The notes under the pieces are model-generated. The model was not told the origin of the DNA, ran no database searches, and saw only the letters and a program-made list of their open reading frames with translations. This document shows, one piece after another, positions 41,090-50,236 of a DNA stretch of 63,680 nucleotides. The DNA lies in assembly GCA_902571015.1 (NCBI GenBank), contig CACGAC010000007.1:1-63680 (forward strand), read 5' to 3'. The position numbers and the translations under genes were made by a program. Source of the stretch: an uncultured Pelagibacteraceae bacterium (GTDB lineage Bacteria; Pseudomonadota; Alphaproteobacteria; Pelagibacterales; Pelagibacteraceae). Positions within the stretch are counted from its first letter, which is position 1. Each line of letters begins with the position of its first letter.

Positions 41090-42372
41090 TTATTTCTAAA
41101 AAGATTATTAAGTAATATTATTATAAATAGGATTGAAACTCCGGAATATTGTAAAATATATCTATCAATTCCATAAACTACATGCCATTCAAAATCAGAC
41201 TGAATTATATAAAAAATTGAAAATGTTGATAAGTTCAATAATATAAAAAAAATAAACATTGGAGTTAATAAACTAATTCTTTTAAATAAAATTATAGCTA
41301 AGCTAAAAAAACCAAGTAATAAAATAGGATTTTTGAATAAAGAAAATAAATAATATTTAATAATAAAAAAAAATTTGTAAATAATATTTTCTAAATAAAA
41401 TAATTCTTTAAAATTATATTCACCAGAAAATTGAAATGAGGCATCTAAACTTATTTGATAAATTTTTGAAATACTAATTTTAAAGAGGATAGTTATAAAT
41501 AAGAACAATGTAAGAAAATAGACTTTATCAAACTTTTTATTTAAGAATTTAGACGTAATTAAAATGATGTATGATAAAAAAACATATACAAAACATTCAT
41601 ACTTAATCCAAATAATTATATTGTTTATTAATATAAAAAGTAAATAATTTAAAATTTTATCATCTTTATCAATATAAATTAAATAAAAATATCTGGTCAA
41701 AAAGATTATAAATGAAAACACCACAATATCTTGGTTTCCCGTAAAGTGATTCAAATTAAATGCTATTAATGAAAAAAAAATAAATGAAAGATTTTTTATT
41801 TTTTGATTAATAACTAAATCACAAATTGAATAGATAGATAATAAATATAAAAATAGATAAAATAACCTTCCAAAATATTCAAGCTTTAAAGGACTTGTCG
41901 ACCAAAATAAAGCCCAAATGTAAGATCCAAAATGTGGATACTCATATTTCGGGAGAGATGATAAATTTTCAAATCCCATATCTTGAAAAAAATTGAGTGC
42001 TCTTTTGTACCAATGAAATTTACCATCCCAACTTAAATCAGGATAAGCTGCAATCTGGACGGAAAAAATATAGAAAATAATTAACAAGAATAAAAAATTA
42101 TAAATAAAAAAAAAATTCTTTTTAAAGCTAAAAAATAAAAAATTAGTCAATAAAAAATATACTACAACTAAATAAATAGTAATTTCAATTTTGAGATTTA
42201 ATAAAGATATAATTAAAATAAGATTAAGCAAAATAAATAAATTTAAAATTTTTTGATCTAAAAATAATATTTTTTTTCCGTAATTATTATTTAGAAATCT
42301 AGATAATAAATTATTTTGTAAAAAAATAATTAGTACTAAAGGGAAAATAAAAATATTTATGATTTCTATCAT
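41086..42372 (-). CDS. Multi-pass membrane protein, GT-C-like
   Basis: This membrane protein of about 428 residues has around 12 hydrophobic segments. The first large outer loop reads AAYPDLSWDGKFHWYKRALNFFQ, with acidic residues in the place expected for GT-C catalysis. I set the start at the ATG at 42372, which overlaps the upstream gene by four bases (ATGA). An ATG at 42393 is also in frame and would overlap by 25 bases. No specific family is recognised, so the GT-C assignment is from layout alone. Confidence 0.55.
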   Translation of the reverse strand: MIEIINIFIFPLVLIIFLQNNLLSRFLNNNYGKKILFLDQKILNLFILLNLILIISLLNLKIEITIYLVVVYFLLTNFLFFSFKKNFFFIYNFLFLLIIFYIFSVQIAAYPDLSWDGKFHWYKRALNFFQDMGFENLSSLPKYEYPHFGSYIWALFWSTSPLKLEYFGRLFYLFLYLLSIYSICDLVINQKIKNLSFIFFSLIAFNLNHFTGNQDIVVFSFIIFLTRYFYLIYIDKDDKILNYLLFILINNIIIWIKYECFVYVFLSYIILITSKFLNKKFDKVYFLTLFLFITILFKISISKIYQISLDASFQFSGEYNFKELFYLENIIYKFFFIIKYYLFSLFKNPILLLGFFSLAIILFKRISLLTPMFIFFILLNLSTFSIFYIIQSDFEWHVVYGIDRYILQYSGVSILFIIILLNNLFRNK

Positions 42373-43085
42373 ATTTTTTCTAAGAAATAGCAATTTTGTT
42401 TTTTATCTATAATTTTATAATCATTTAAACTTATTTTATTTTCTACTAAAATGTTTACATCGTTTATTAAATCTATATCTAAGGGAGAAATTGAAATTGA
42501 ATATTGATTTAATTTGCTTTTATCAGAAATATCTAAATCAAGATTAATTTCTTTATTCAAAGTCATTTTTTTAAAACTAAACTTTCGCGTTATCAGTTTA
42601 TTTCTATCTTTAAAATTAATTTCATTGATATTTAATTTTATTGGATAATCATAATCTAATTTCTTTTTTAAAGAAATTTTGACCCCCTTTATTTTTTTTA
42701 CTAGTGGGGGTGTTGCATTTAAAATAAATTCATTATTGATAAATTGTGTATCTAAATCTTGTATTTCTTCATAATTTAGTAATATAAGTTTTTTTTTATT
42801 TGTAGTTTTTTTGAAATCAAAATAAATCCAATCACTTAATGGTGAAATTGTGTTATTTACTAATTCAGGATTTGATTGGAAATTATATTTTTTCTTTAAA
42901 TATATTATAAATCCTTGTGAATCTTTTTCACAGAAATAAGAGGTTTTTTTTAATCTTTCATTTTTTTCATATTTAATGATACTGAAAACATTTTTAAAAA
43001 AATCAAAATTTATTAAAATTACGAAGAAAAATAATAAAATTATGAAATTTGTTTTTAAACTTTTCAAAAAATATATATTTTTCAT
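42369..43085 (-). CDS. Hypothetical membrane-anchored protein
   Basis: I do not recognise this 238-residue protein. It has one N-terminal membrane helix (about residues 13-32: FIILLFFFVILINFDFF) followed by a soluble, Lys/Asn/Asp-rich part. The soluble part appears beta-rich, with short alternating segments such as PIKLNINEINFKDRNK. It is probably held in the inner membrane facing the periplasm. It is coupled by four-base overlaps to the membrane transferase downstream and to the FkbM remnant upstream, and may assist the former. Confidence 0.6.
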   Translation of the reverse strand: MKNIYFLKSLKTNFIILLFFFVILINFDFFKNVFSIIKYEKNERLKKTSYFCEKDSQGFIIYLKKKYNFQSNPELVNNTISPLSDWIYFDFKKTTNKKKLILLNYEEIQDLDTQFINNEFILNATPPLVKKIKGVKISLKKKLDYDYPIKLNINEINFKDRNKLITRKFSFKKMTLNKEINLDLDISDKSKLNQYSISISPLDIDLINDVNILVENKISLNDYKIIDKKQNCYFLEKI

Positions 43086-43513
43086 TTTTTTATAAATAGA
43101 TAATATTTCGTTAAATTTGTTTTAAAGTTTTTAATAATCTTAAAATTTTTTTTTTTAAGCATTTTATTGATTATATAAAAATTTTTTCTACTATCTATCT
43201 CAACAAATATACTAGATATTAACTTGGATATATTAGAATTAAGCAATTCATTTATTACAATTTTTTCTAGTCCCTCAACATCAATTTTTACAATATAATT
43301 TGAGTAACTTTCTCCATATGCTGCTCCTAAACAAAATCTATAAGTATTTTCTTTTATGTCCCTATTAACTAATTTAATACCATATTTAGAAAATTTAAAA
43401 TTTCCTATTGATAAATTAATTAAGAAATCAAACACACCCACTTTTTTTTGAAAGAATAAGTTAGATATGTGTCTAGAAATTATAAAAATAACATAATTGT
43501 ACAAATTGATCAT
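43082..43513 (-). pseudogene. FkbM-type methyltransferase remnant with internal deletion
   Basis: The 143-residue frame looks like an FkbM methyltransferase lacking its SAM-binding centre. Residues 1-70 match the pre-domain of such proteins (KYGIKLVNRDIKENTYRF). The sequence then jumps straight to YIVKIDVEGLEKIVINELL, the late FkbM motif normally found more than 100 residues further on, and the C-terminal IFVEIDSRKNFYII follows. The nucleotide-binding loop (D.GAN.G) is missing. It remains in frame and overlaps the next gene by four bases, so it may still be translated as a non-enzymatic piece. Confidence 0.6.
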
Positions 43514-43543
43514 GTGATAATATTTAGTATATTAATTTGTTTT

Positions 43544-44677
43544 ATGATCAAAGTGTTTTATTGGGCTCCGTTTATTTCAAAAATTGCAACTCCTAAAGCA
43601 GTTATTAATTCAGCTATGTCTTTAAAAAAATATTCTAATTCTGAAATTCAACCTACTATAATTAATCTATTCAATGAATGGGATAATTTTTTCAAGGATT
43701 TTAAATCTTTTGGTTTATTAAAATTAAATATATTTAGCAGAAGCATAAATTTAATACTTCCAGATAAAGGTTATTTAAGGAGTAGAATTTCATACGTTAC
43801 AATTTTTTTTTTATGTTTCTTACCTTTGTTAAGATTATTAAAAAAAGAAAAACCAGAATATCTAATAATTCATCTAAATACATCTTTGCCACTGATATTA
43901 TTGCTTCTCTTTAAATTTGAGACTAAATTTATCTTAAGGATATCGGGTAAACCTAGGTTAAACATTTTAAGAAAGTTTTTATGGAGATTAGTTTCAAAAA
44001 AAATTTATTATGTAACAAGTCCTACAAGATTAATTAAAGAAGAATTAGTAAATAACAAAATTTTTTCTCCACAAAAAATTATGGTTTTATATGACCCTAT
44101 CATAAACATGAAGGAGTTCAGAAAATATAATAATAAAAGAGAAAATAATAAGAATAAGATGGTTGCAATTGGAAGATTAACGAAACAAAAAAATTTTGAT
44201 TTTTTAATAAAATGTTTTTCTAAAGTACAGATTATTAATCAAGACCTTACTCTTCATATATTAGGTGATGGAGATCAAAAAAAATTACTCACTGACCTTA
44301 TTGCTAAAATGGGGCTACAAAAAAAAGTTTTTTTGGTCGGACATAAAGATAATATTTATAAATATCTTGTAAATTGCTATTGTTTAGTATTAAGTTCACT
44401 CTGGGAGGATCCTGGATTTGTTATAGTAGAATCTGCTCTGAGTAATACTTTAATTTTTTCATCTGATTGTGAGACAGGACCTAAAGAATTACTTTTAAAC
44501 GAGGAAGATAGTTTTGTATTTGAAAGTAATTCAGAAATAAGTTTCTTAAATACTTTCAAAAAGTTACAATTAACCAGCGAAAAAAATAAACAAAAGATGA
44601 AATTAAAAATGAAAAAAAAGATTAAAAAATTTACATTAATTGAGCATTTTCGTGCTCTTAGAAAAATAATTTTATAA
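43544..44677 (+). CDS. Glycosyltransferase family 4
   Basis: This GT-B glycosyltransferase has about 377 residues. The C-terminal domain has AIGRLTKQKNFDFLIKCF, LHILGDGDQKKLL, VFLVGHKDN and the EX7E-type SSLWEDPGFVIVESALSN. I place the start at ATG 43544 (MIKVFYWAPFIS), which begins with a normal GT4 first strand. The frame is open back to an ATG at 43469, but that would overlap the divergent FkbM remnant. It is a single plus-strand gene between minus-strand genes, and it overlaps the next, convergent GT4 by six bases. Confidence 0.87.
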   Translation: MIKVFYWAPFISKIATPKAVINSAMSLKKYSNSEIQPTIINLFNEWDNFFKDFKSFGLLKLNIFSRSINLILPDKGYLRSRISYVTIFFLCFLPLLRLLKKEKPEYLIIHLNTSLPLILLLLFKFETKFILRISGKPRLNILRKFLWRLVSKKIYYVTSPTRLIKEELVNNKIFSPQKIMVLYDPIINMKEFRKYNNKRENNKNKMVAIGRLTKQKNFDFLIKCFSKVQIINQDLTLHILGDGDQKKLLTDLIAKMGLQKKVFLVGHKDNIYKYLVNCYCLVLSSLWEDPGFVIVESALSNTLIFSSDCETGPKELLLNEEDSFVFESNSEISFLNTFKKLQLTSEKNKQKMKLKMKKKIKKFTLIEHFRALRKIIL

Positions 44678-45787
44678 GGAGTTAATTAGTTTTTTAAATT
44701 TTAATTGACCTTGAAAATAATTTAATTCAGCAATTTTTTTTTTTGCTATCTTCGCTTTTTTATTAAATAATTTTTGATTACTAAAAAAAAATTTTATTTT
44801 TTTAGCTATACTTTCTGGACTAGAATTATTAATTATTGTGCCTCCTTTTCCGTTAAGAAGAAGTTCAGATAAACCAGATTTAAAGTAAGTTGATATAATT
44901 GGAAGATTTACTGTAATAGCCTCTACCAGGACATTTGAAAAACCTTCATAGTGTGAGGTACAAACATATAAATTTGCTTTTTTAAGATATGGTAAAGCAT
45001 TTGTTATACCTGATATTATTTGAACATTTTTGTTAAGTTTGTGTTTTTTGATATAATGTTCAAGTCCCTTTTTTTTACTTCCATCACCAATTAAGATTAA
45101 GTTAATATTATTATTTTTTTTATTTAGAATTTGAAAAGTTTTCAAAATCAACATTTGATTTTTTTGATGCTCCATTCTGCCGACGTTTATGACGATATTC
45201 TTTTTAAATCGAATTTTTTTTATTATCTTTTTTTTTGACTTAATTAGAATCTTATTAAAATCATAAAAGTTTCTTATAGTTTTTACTTTTCTACCAGTAA
45301 ATTTGCTTAAATCATTTGATAATTGAAAACTATTTCCAACTATTCTATCAGCAAATTTATAAAAACATTTTATTGAAAGTAATAAAATTTTATTTTTGAT
45401 GTATCTTAAATTAGAATCGCTAAAACTTAATTCAGATAAATGATTTCTTTCAAATAAAATAGTTTTTATTTTTGGTAATTTAAAAGTTGATAAAATACTT
45501 ATTATATTAGCAAAATACTGATTTGATATAAGAATTATTTTATCGTAGGAGTAAGAGTCTTTAGTAAATTTCTCTCTTAGATATAATAAAGAATGTAATA
45601 AACGTTTTTTTTTTATTTTACATATTTTTATATTCCTTCTACTATAGAAATTGATTTTTGGTTGTTTTGATATTGTTAAAAACTCCAGCTCATATTCCTT
45701 GGAAGTACTATCGATTAATTTCGAGATTGATAAATCAGCTCCTCCCAAGACGGAATAAGGATGAAAGAAAATTATCTTCTTTTTCAT
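44672..45787 (-). CDS. Glycosyltransferase family 4
   Basis: The 371-residue GT-B protein has the N-terminal IFFHPYSVLGGADLSIS with the acceptor-side Gly-rich loop, RIVGNSFQLSNDL, VINVGRMEHQKNQMLILKTF and LILIGDGSKK. The acidic EX7E motif is in CTSHYEGFSNVLVEAI near 285-300. These are the marks of a retaining GT4 enzyme. The donor is unknown. Its start is beside a stretch of gene debris (45793-46290), and its stop overlaps the convergent GT4 gene by six bases. Confidence 0.88.
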   Translation of the reverse strand: MKKKIIFFHPYSVLGGADLSISKLIDSTSKEYELEFLTISKQPKINFYSRRNIKICKIKKKRLLHSLLYLREKFTKDSYSYDKIILISNQYFANIISILSTFKLPKIKTILFERNHLSELSFSDSNLRYIKNKILLLSIKCFYKFADRIVGNSFQLSNDLSKFTGRKVKTIRNFYDFNKILIKSKKKIIKKIRFKKNIVINVGRMEHQKNQMLILKTFQILNKKNNNINLILIGDGSKKKGLEHYIKKHKLNKNVQIISGITNALPYLKKANLYVCTSHYEGFSNVLVEAITVNLPIISTYFKSGLSELLLNGKGGTIINNSSPESIAKKIKFFFSNQKLFNKKAKIAKKKIAELNYFQGQLKFKKLINSL

Positions 45788-45792
45788 TTAAC

Positions 45793-45933
45793 TTAACTAC
45801 TAAAAATTTTTGATATTATTTGAAAAAATAGAGTTAATACTATTCTGAAATTTATTTTACTATAACCTTTATCTCTTTTCAAGAAATTAATTTCTATATC
45901 TTTAATCTTTAACTTTTTATCTACTGTAATTAA
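45793..45933 (-). pseudogene. C-terminal remnant of a DPM1-like GT2 glycosyltransferase
   Basis: The last 46 or so residues of a reading frame here look like the end of a polyprenyl-phosphate GT2 enzyme. KKLKIKDIEINFLKRDKGYSK corresponds to the IPI.F..R..G.SK block that follows the catalytic domain, and it is followed by a hydrophobic end (VLTLFFQIISKIF). No catalytic domain precedes it. The upstream frame is instead an unrelated methyltransferase fragment read in a different phase. The break is near 45930. Confidence 0.6.
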
Positions 45934-45934
45934 A

Positions 45935-46102
45935 TCAAATAAAATTAGAGTCTTTGTTGTTTCTGCTAAAAGTTTTTCCTGCTGGTTCCCAAATATAATT
46001 AGAAACTGTAGTTTTAAAACCTGCATCTTTAAAACCCTCATTCAATCCACCGCATCCAGAAAATAGATCAGTTACTTTAATCGAAATTTTTTTATTTTTC
46101 AT
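45935..46102 (-). pseudogene. N-terminal remnant of a cytosine-5 DNA methyltransferase
   Basis: From ATG at 46102 to TGA at 45935-45937 the minus strand encodes 55 residues containing VTDLFSGCGGLNEGFKDAGF. This is motif I of C5-cytosine DNA methyltransferases, which use DLFSGCGG..LGF..AGF to bind SAM. The following IWEPAGKTFSRNN fits the motif II area (E..A..TF..N). The gene then ends, without the PC catalytic loop (motif IV) or any later part. Its downstream side is the GT2 remnant, so a deletion or recombination joined the two. Confidence 0.7.
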
Positions 46103-46290
46103 AAAATTTTGGACTCTTTATTTATGCTAATTAGTTCACATGTGGCAAGAATTTTAAATCCTACATATCTAGAATTATTATCATCGATAGATTGAAGAAT
46201 TCCATACTTATTTATGCTTATTTTTATTATCGAAAGAGACAAATAAGTAAAATTTTTTAAATTATCTGTTGATATCTTTAAAATTACAAA
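46099..46290 (-). pseudogene. Unidentified C-terminal fragment upstream of the methyltransferase remnant
   Basis: A frame with no ATG runs from just after TAA at 46291-46293 to TGA at 46099-46101, about 63 residues. It contains INKYGILQSIDDNNSRYVGF and CELISINKESKIL. The stop overlaps the methyltransferase ATG in the ATGA style typical of genuine operons here. This suggests it is the end of a former partner gene. I do not recognise the family. It may also be chance, since it is a short AT-rich frame. Confidence 0.25.
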
Positions 46291-46311
46291 TTAATCATAG
46301 AAATCACTTCT

Positions 46312-47016
46312 ATGATAATTATTATTGGGGCTTCAAAAGGGTTAGGCAAATCACTTACTCACACTTTTAAAGATAAAGAGCTATTACTTATTTCAAGATC
46401 TCGAATAAATACTGATATAAATAATCATCATCAAATTAATTGTGATATCTCAAAACTTGATCTCGCTAATCTTAAAAATGATTTTGCAGAAAAAGAAATT
46501 GAAGCTATTTTTTTCACAATTGGCATTATAAATCAAAAAGATGATTTTAATTTGTCTGATGATGAAAAGAATGAAATTATAAATACTAATTTTTTATCAA
46601 TTGTAAAGAGTTGTGAGTTTTTTATCGACAATTTCACTTTTAAAAAATCAGCATTATTTTGTTTTTGTTCGTCCGTTTCAACATTGCAACCTAGAAGCAA
46701 ACAAGTGCTTTATTGTTCAGCTAAAAATGCTCTCAATTCTTATTCTACAAGCCTAAGATATTATTTAAATATTAGACGAAAAGAAATTAGAGTTGCTAAC
46801 TTAATGTTAGGATATCTTGATACAGAAATGAATAAAGATATTAAAACTTTATTACCGAAAAAGAACCCTTTGGAAATAGCTATATACTTAAGCAAAAATT
46901 TAAGTTCATTAAATGGAACATACTATTTGCCTAAGTATTGGTTTATAATAAAAATAATTTTATCTTTAATTCCAGAAAAAATTAAACAAATTTTATTTAA
47001 TAAATTTAAAATCTAA
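46312..47016 (+). CDS. SDR-family oxidoreductase, DprE2-like
   Basis: The 234-residue classical SDR has IIIGASKGLGKSL (TGxxxGxG-type loop) at the N-terminus, FFTIGII, CFCSSVS and the catalytic YCSAKNAL (YxxxK near 143). The C-terminus, YLPKYWFIIKIILSLIPEKI, matches the membrane-facing end of DprE2-type keto-reductases, which have a similar VPP..R.V...LR.LP stretch. DprE2 reduces the 2-keto product made by DprE1. The gene ends five bases from the stop of a DprE1-like gene on the other strand, which supports a joint reaction. Confidence 0.75.
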   Translation: MIIIIGASKGLGKSLTHTFKDKELLLISRSRINTDINNHHQINCDISKLDLANLKNDFAEKEIEAIFFTIGIINQKDDFNLSDDEKNEIINTNFLSIVKSCEFFIDNFTFKKSALFCFCSSVSTLQPRSKQVLYCSAKNALNSYSTSLRYYLNIRRKEIRVANLMLGYLDTEMNKDIKTLLPKKNPLEIAIYLSKNLSSLNGTYYLPKYWFIIKIILSLIPEKIKQILFNKFKI

Positions 47017-47021
47017 TATTA

Positions 47022-48374
47022 TCAAAACAATCTATCAAATAATTGATTTCTAAAAATAAAACTAGGATCTATTTTTTTTTTATTTTTAATAAATATATCC
47101 TGATCTTTATAAATATTATAAAAATTCTTTTTATCCAAAAGAACATCTTGGGTGAGATAAATCAAACACTTATTTTCAATAACAATATTTATTAGCTCAT
47201 CATAAAAGTTCTGAAAATTATCTTTTTCAATAAATTTTTTTGACCATTGTAAAGTGATATCAAATCCATCAAGTGCAAAATTAAATAAAAAATTATCTTT
47301 TTTATGTTTTTTAACCCCTAACCACCAAGACTCTAATTTATATTTTGTACAAGTTTTTGCAATTAATTCCAAATTTTCTTTAATCTTTTCGGTAGGTATT
47401 AAAATTTGAATATTAATCTTTCCTTTCCTAAATAGTTTAGATTCTTCAGGTAGCATTTTTTGTTGAGGAAAGTAAAAATCAGAATAATCAATATTTTTAT
47501 GATTATTCCTTGAAACTATAAATAGTAATTTATTACATAGTTTAATAGTAAATCTATTTACAAAAAAAAATTTAATTAGTGGATAAAATATATTGATATA
47601 AAGCCTTTTAAAAAAACCTACTTTTAGATTTATCTTCTTAAAATTATTTAATTGATTATTTTTAGACCATTTAGCAGCTTTAAAAATACCTCTGCCATTT
47701 TTATCAAAGTGATCTACCCAAGAGCCAATCATATCATAATTGTTATTTTCAAAATCATTGAATAAATTAATCATTTCATCATAATTATTGAATTTTTTAG
47801 TAATCACTTTAAGCAAAGAAGTATCTACTTTTTTTATTTTTAGTTTTATTTCTAAAATTAAATAATTGAGACCATAAGTTCCTAAAGCTTGGAAAAAATT
47901 TTCATCTGACTTATCTAAATCAAAAATTTTGCCAGAGCTATTTATGACTCTTAACGATATGACATTATTTGAGAAAACACCCTCCTTAAAAGAATCTTTT
48001 CCGTGAACATTTGAATTAATACATCCACCAATAGTTGCGTTATTCGCACCAGGAATGGAACTTAAGTAATAACCTTCTTTTAAAATCTTATTTAATAAAT
48101 CTTCTATTAACACACCAGCTTGAACTACTACAAAATTTTGATCGAAGTTTAATTCTATAATTTTGTTTAATTTTCTCATATCAACAATTATTCCATCTTT
48201 ATTAAGATAACAATCACCGTAAGAGCAACCTCCACCCATAATAGATATAGTTTTTTTTTTTGAATTATTATTTATAAAATCTTTAAGCTCGTTATAATTT
48301 AATGGTTGAACTATTTCCCCATTAATTTTTTTGGTTCTACTCCAATTAAAAATTGTTTTGTTTTCTATTTTCAT
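47022..48374 (-). CDS. FAD-binding oxidoreductase, DprE1-like
   Basis: This 450-residue VAO/PCMH-type flavoenzyme has the FAD-binding half visible in ISIMGGGCSYGDCYLNKDGIIV, VVVQAGVLIEDLL, SSIPGANNATIGGCINSNVHGKDS and an F.ALGTYGLNYLILE segment. The C-terminus KIDPSFIFRNQLFDRLF matches the DP..VF.N...RL ending of DprE1. DprE1 oxidises polyprenyl-phosphoribose at C2 for D-arabinose donors. Here the true substrate is unknown, and the polyprenyl-phosphoribose synthase (UbiA-like) is not in the window. It is one base downstream of asnB. Confidence 0.78.
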   Translation of the reverse strand: MKIENKTIFNWSRTKKINGEIVQPLNYNELKDFINNNSKKKTISIMGGGCSYGDCYLNKDGIIVDMRKLNKIIELNFDQNFVVVQAGVLIEDLLNKILKEGYYLSSIPGANNATIGGCINSNVHGKDSFKEGVFSNNVISLRVINSSGKIFDLDKSDENFFQALGTYGLNYLILEIKLKIKKVDTSLLKVITKKFNNYDEMINLFNDFENNNYDMIGSWVDHFDKNGRGIFKAAKWSKNNQLNNFKKINLKVGFFKRLYINIFYPLIKFFFVNRFTIKLCNKLLFIVSRNNHKNIDYSDFYFPQQKMLPEESKLFRKGKINIQILIPTEKIKENLELIAKTCTKYKLESWWLGVKKHKKDNFLFNFALDGFDITLQWSKKFIEKDNFQNFYDELINIVIENKCLIYLTQDVLLDKKNFYNIYKDQDIFIKNKKKIDPSFIFRNQLFDRLF

Positions 48375-48375
48375 T

Positions 48376-50235
48376 TTAAAGATTATTTTTCAATAGAAAG
48401 TTATCTAGGTTCATAATATTCCAAATAAGTATTCTATTTTCTTTTTTAAATGACCTATGTTCATTTAATTTATTATCTAGAAAAGATTGATTATTTCGTA
48501 AATATTGAGATTTGATAGTAAAGCTATCACTTTTATTAAGTAACCACTTTGAAATAGGAGCTGTGAAACCCATTTTTTTTCTATAAGTAAATTTTTTTCC
48601 TAATTCATTTTCAAACGTTTTCTTTAATATATATTTTGAAATACTTTTTTTTAACTTAAACTTACTTGGAATTTTTCTTACTTGTTCAATCAATTTATAA
48701 TCCAAAAAAGGAGATCTTACTTCTAGACCATGCATCATACTTAAACGATCAGTCTTGACTAATATTTGGTCTTGTAAAAATAATTTACTATAAAATTCTA
48801 AGCTTTTATCAATATTATCAGTGTAGTTATTTTTTTTCCAAAGATCTATTGCTTCTGAAAATAGCTCCTCATCAGTAGTTTGTTCACCAAAAAAATTAAT
48901 TATTTCTTTAGCAGTCATAGGTGAAAGCCACTGACAGTGTGAAAACCCTAAGCTATCTTTATCAAATCTCAAGAACCTATCTAATTTAAATTTTAAATTC
49001 ATATTTGTGTAATTGCTAGGTAGCTTTGAGGTAAAAAATTTTAATAATGAATTACTCTTATTAATTTTTAATACCCTCATTATATTTGCATAATTAATTG
49101 CTTTAAAAGTATCGTAACCTGCAAATAATTCATCTGCAGCATCACCACCTAGTGCAACCTTAACTTTTTGTTGAGCAAATTTTGTCAATAAATAGTATGA
49201 TATCAATGAACTATCACTCAATGGTTCGTCAATTTTTGAAAATAATTCACTACAAATATTTTCAATATTATTAAAGTCAATAGTTTGATGATGGTGGGAA
49301 GAACCTATTTTTTTTGAAAAATAATTAGAATAGTTAGATTCATCAAATGAACTTTCAGAAAAATTTATTGAAAAAGTGTTCAATTCATTATTTAAATTTT
49401 TTTTAGCTAATAAAGAAATTATGGATGAATCTAAACCACCACTCAGAAATACACCGACAGGCACATCAGCTACCAATCTTTTTTTGACTGAATCATTTAT
49501 TAAATCATATAAAATTTCAGACCATTCATTTTCATTTTTAGAATAATCTGGTTCTATTTTATACTCCCAGTATTTTTTTTTATTTAAAGACATTGTGTTT
49601 AAATCTATTGTCATATTATGACCACCTGGAAGTTTATGAATATTTTTAAAAGGGGTTAAGTCAAAAGGAAAATAACCATAAGCACAGTATTTTTTTAAAT
49701 TATTATTATCTAATTTAAAATTTTTATTAAATTTAGTTATGGCCGATACCTCTGATGCAAAAATTAGAACTTTATTTTCAAAATAATAAAAAAGAGGTTT
49801 TTCACCAAACCTATCTCGACTTAAAAACAGTTCTTTTTTTTTATTATCAAATATAGCGAAGGCCCACATACCATTTAAGTGTAAAGTTAAATCTTCACCC
49901 CATTGTTTGTATCCGTGTATTAATATTTCAGTATCTGAATGATTTGATTTAAAAATATGGCCTGCTATCTCAAGTTCTTTTCTCAATTCTTTAAAATTAT
50001 ATATTTCACCATTAAAGATAACTACATAACGTCCATCACTAGAAGTCATAGGTTGTTTGCCATCAGAAATATCTAAAATTTCAAGTCTATTGTGTGCAAA
50101 AAAGAGTGAAAATTTATCACCTTTATTTTCATAAAAATTTTGATCATCTGGTCCACGATGTTTTAAAAGATTTAATGAGGCATTTTTTTCCTCGGTGGTA
50201 AGATCAAGATTAATACAACCAATTATACCACACAT
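48376..50235 (-). CDS. asnB: Asparagine synthase (glutamine-hydrolysing) family protein
   Basis: The 619-residue protein starts MCGIIGCINLD, with the N-terminal nucleophile Cys, and has KHRGPDDQ and VIFNGEIYNFKELR in the glutaminase domain. The synthetase domain has the ATP loop VGVFLSGGLDSSII and VALGGDAADELFAGY. In surface-glycan clusters AsnB-type enzymes often amidate sugar acids rather than make asparagine. With a TIM-barrel isomerase, Gfo/Idh oxidoreductase and radical SAM gene in the same run, amidation of a uronic or keto-sugar acid is a reasonable inference. Neighbours are one base away on each side. Confidence 0.93.
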   Translation of the reverse strand: MCGIIGCINLDLTTEEKNASLNLLKHRGPDDQNFYENKGDKFSLFFAHNRLEILDISDGKQPMTSSDGRYVVIFNGEIYNFKELRKELEIAGHIFKSNHSDTEILIHGYKQWGEDLTLHLNGMWAFAIFDNKKKELFLSRDRFGEKPLFYYFENKVLIFASEVSAITKFNKNFKLDNNNLKKYCAYGYFPFDLTPFKNIHKLPGGHNMTIDLNTMSLNKKKYWEYKIEPDYSKNENEWSEILYDLINDSVKKRLVADVPVGVFLSGGLDSSIISLLAKKNLNNELNTFSINFSESSFDESNYSNYFSKKIGSSHHHQTIDFNNIENICSELFSKIDEPLSDSSLISYYLLTKFAQQKVKVALGGDAADELFAGYDTFKAINYANIMRVLKINKSNSLLKFFTSKLPSNYTNMNLKFKLDRFLRFDKDSLGFSHCQWLSPMTAKEIINFFGEQTTDEELFSEAIDLWKKNNYTDNIDKSLEFYSKLFLQDQILVKTDRLSMMHGLEVRSPFLDYKLIEQVRKIPSKFKLKKSISKYILKKTFENELGKKFTYRKKMGFTAPISKWLLNKSDSFTIKSQYLRNNQSFLDNKLNEHRSFKKENRILIWNIMNLDNFLLKNNL

Positions 50236-50236
50236 A

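Noticed and set aside
45793..46041. A single 82-residue minus-strand gene
   Set aside because: The frame is chimeric: its first half is the DNA methyltransferase remnant read out of phase and only its last half matches a GT2 end. Two remnants explain it better.
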